The position numbers and the translations under genes are program-made. A stretch of DNA of 64,000 bases from Populus alba (taxonomy: Eukaryota; Streptophyta; Magnoliopsida; Malpighiales; Salicaceae). Positions within the stretch are counted from its first letter, which is position 1. Each line of letters starts with the position of its first letter. Location of the stretch: the NCBI RefSeq assembly GCF_005239225.2, contig NC_133297.1, forward strand, positions 15,302,147 to 15,366,146, written 5' to 3'. Shown in pieces: positions 61,910-64,000 of the stretch. The notes under the pieces were generated by a model. That model did no database searches. It was not told the DNA's origin and saw only the letters and a list, made by a program, of their open reading frames with translations.

Positions 61910-62110
61910 AGTATTTGAAAGGGTGGTGTTATTGTTTTTTAAAGTAATTTTAATTTAGAAGTGTATTAAAATAATATGTTTTTAATTTTTAAAATTAATT
62001 TTAATATCAACACATCAAATTAATAAATAAGTCCAAAATATAATCATTTAAAGTAAAATATTAATAATTATTTAAATAAAAAATACTTTAAATTCCTAAA
62101 TAAACAGCAA
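61910..62110. repeat. AT-rich MITE-like family C, inverted copy
   Basis: It contains TTAATATCAACACATCAAAT, the reverse of the family C core, about 600 bp upstream of the last gene. Confidence 0.45.
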
Positions 62111-62498
62111 CAAGTGGCCAAGACAAAGCTCTCATGATTTCTTGCTTTCACAGCAAGGCCTCCTAAAGATGAGACAATCTCGATTAAATTATTTAAATCG
62201 TTAATGTATCGATGAATTCTCAATCATTGCGTTAATAGAACTATCAGTATTAATGTGAAGTTCACGTAATTTCTTTATATTTATATAAACCATCAAACTA
62301 TTTCACGTGATATTCATACATAAAATTATATGAGTCTCAAGTTATTATATAATATTATGATTAACTAAAACTATCACAAGAACCTAACTGAGAATCCATT
62401 GATAGATGAGGAAATGTAAAATAGATAAGAACTGAGTCGAGATTATTTTTATAGAAGCATCTGTTGAAAACCATGCACAGCTAATCCAGGCAGTTTTG

Positions 62499-62505
62499 TA
62501 TATAT
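62499..62505 (+). promoter_or_regulatory. TATA box candidate for the right-edge DOMON-b561 gene
   Basis: TATATAT in TTTTGTATATATCAC, about 240 bp upstream of the ATG; the intervening leader is CT-rich. Confidence 0.4.
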
Positions 62506-62740
62506 CACTTTCCCTCGATAACTTCTTCCTCGAAAGACGCCTCCTCTCTTCTTACAAGAGGAATCCTATAAATCTCAAGTTTCTGGATTCACAACTCTCT
62601 CATCCACCCGCAGAAACCAGAATCTCATCAGGAAACAGTTTCTGTAGCTATTCCATTTAGGGGCTGAAACTTGCTTTTCCTCTGTACGTCGGCATCTCAT
62701 CCCTGACATCAATCCCTGCTTCTATAAGCAGCAACCAGCC

Positions 62741-64000
62741 ATGGATAAGTCTTTAGCAACTCTGTTGTTGTCTTGCACTTTATTGATCTCCTTATGTGTC
62801 CCATCTCTGGCTCAAACTTGCGGGAACTATACTTTCTCTGGAAACCGATCGTACAGCACTTGCAATGACCTTCCACAGTTGAGCTGTTCTCTTCACTGGA
62901 ATTACCACCCATCGAACCTGACAGCTGATATTGCGTTTCGCAAATCTGGAGCATCGACATCTAACTGGATATCATGGGCTCTAAATCCTAGCCGGCGAGC
63001 GATGGCTGGTTCACAGGCTCTTGTAGCGTTCCAGCACCCCAATGGCTCCATTCTTGCTTACACAACCCAGTTAAATGATAACCCAAACATGCAACCTGGT
63101 AGATTGAGTTTCGATGTCCCCAGTATTGCCGCGGAGTTTTCCTCCAATGGGGATATGATAATATTTGCAACACTTCAGCTTACAGATAGCTTGCGTTTGA
63201 CCAACCAGGTTTGGCAAGAAGGTCCTCTGAACGGAGGTAATCCTGGTCAACATCCAACCAACGGACAAAATGGGAAATCGATGGGGACTGTAGATTTTAT
63301 AAATGGATCAGTAACAACAACCGGTGGAACCACCTCAAAACAACGAAAGAGAAATGTAAGTGGACGGTCAATTAATTATGCAGTATGTATAGCTATAGGA
63401 GGAGGATGATATCAGGGCATGGGTTTAACTTTTTTTTTTTTTTTTTTCTAACTTGTGATTCTAAAGGTGATTTAATTGATTTTTTTTCAGGTTCATGGAG
63501 TATTAAATGCAGTGAGTTGGGGAATTCTTATGCCTGTGGGAATCATTATAGCAAGGTACCTGAAGGTGTTCAAGTCAGCAGGTCCAGCATGGTTTTACCT
63601 GCATGTTACTTGCCAAACTTCCGGTTATGCTGTCGGGATTGCTGGATGGGCGACTGGTATAAAACTCGGAAGCGATAGTCCTGGAATTTCCTATGATACC
63701 CACAGAAATCTTGGCATGATCATCTTCGCCCTTGGAACCCTTCAGGTATTTACTAGCACATCGCTCTTTTTTTTTTTTCCTGTCTTCTAGCTTAGAGCAA
63801 TTAATTGAAACTTGATTGTCATTAAACTTCTTTCAGCCTCCATTAGTACAACATGGTATCGATAGTTTCTAGATTTCTTTCCTCGTATCAAAGCATGCCT
63901 GAAAAGTCAGCATGTTCTTCATGTTGTTTTCAAACATACTCAATTAATGCAGGATATTTTCAAGATCAGCCACCGGCATCTGGTTGCAACGTCCCATTCC
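62741..64000 (+). CDS. Cytochrome b561 and DOMON domain-containing protein, 5' part (cut by window edge)
   Basis: Exon 1 (62741-63355) encodes 205 residues: a signal peptide ([20 protein letters not shown] then PSLAQ), then a DOMON domain with Met88 ([10 protein letters not shown]) and His171 (GQHPTNG) at the AIR12 heme-ligand positions, and a Gly/Thr linker ending KQRKRN. AAT|GTAAGT joins TTTCAG|GTTCAT. Exon 2 (63491-63745) encodes 85 residues of the b561 domain with His207 ([11 protein letters not shown]), His243 (YLHVT) and His276 (DTHRNLG). It ends CTTCAG|GTATTT. The fourth heme His and last helices should lie in a third exon outside the window. The sequence after AG at 63951-63952 (DIFKISHRH) does not fit the family. 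Role: transmembrane electron transport at the plasma membrane, by family. Confidence 0.92.

Noticed and set aside
63951..64000. Possible third exon of the right-edge gene after CAG at 63952
   Set aside because: It reads DIFKISHRH, which does not fit the conserved LLRPxxxHKYRxYWNxYHH segment expected next; the real exon probably lies past the window.

Overview
The window is nuclear DNA of a eudicot, most likely a woody Salicaceae species such as poplar. It is very AT-rich, its genes carry GT-AG introns, and the space between genes is filled with plant transposons: Copia, CACTA, tRNA-derived SINEs and AT-rich MITE-like repeats. The species assignment is an inference from repeat style and protein similarity; no search was run.

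I support six protein-coding loci. (1) A two-exon defensin-like secreted peptide (1323-1899, minus), visible only after splicing. (2) An hnRNP1/RNP1-type protein with two RRMs and a glycine-rich tail (19703-24586, plus), whose last coding exon holds only 14 nt and lies beyond a 3.1-kb intron. (3) An intronless, complete DOMON-cytochrome b561 protein (36523-37731, minus). (4) A six-exon NAT9-type GNAT N-acetyltransferase (40631-43064, plus). (5) A DOMON-only secreted protein lacking the b561 half (43623-44189, minus). (6) The first two exons of another DOMON-cytochrome b561 gene, cut by the right edge (62741 onward, plus). Loci 3, 5 and 6 form a loose cluster of one redox family with different domain content.

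Mobile DNA: a Copia RT relic at the left edge; a decayed CIPK kinase fragment near 9.2-9.5 kb; a CACTA element at 29778-35469 bounded by a perfect ATG target duplication, with two broken transposase genes; a Copia LTR element at 49363-53990 bounded by a GTTTT duplication, with recognisable PBS, PPT and broken gag-pol; two SINEs; and several dispersed repeat families. No CRISPR array, operon or other prokaryotic feature is present, and I found no convincing new multi-gene system. The most useful observations are the hidden defensin gene, the domain-loss DOMON paralogue, the 5'-leader uORF/hairpin of the RNP gene, and the base-level dissection of the CACTA and Copia elements.
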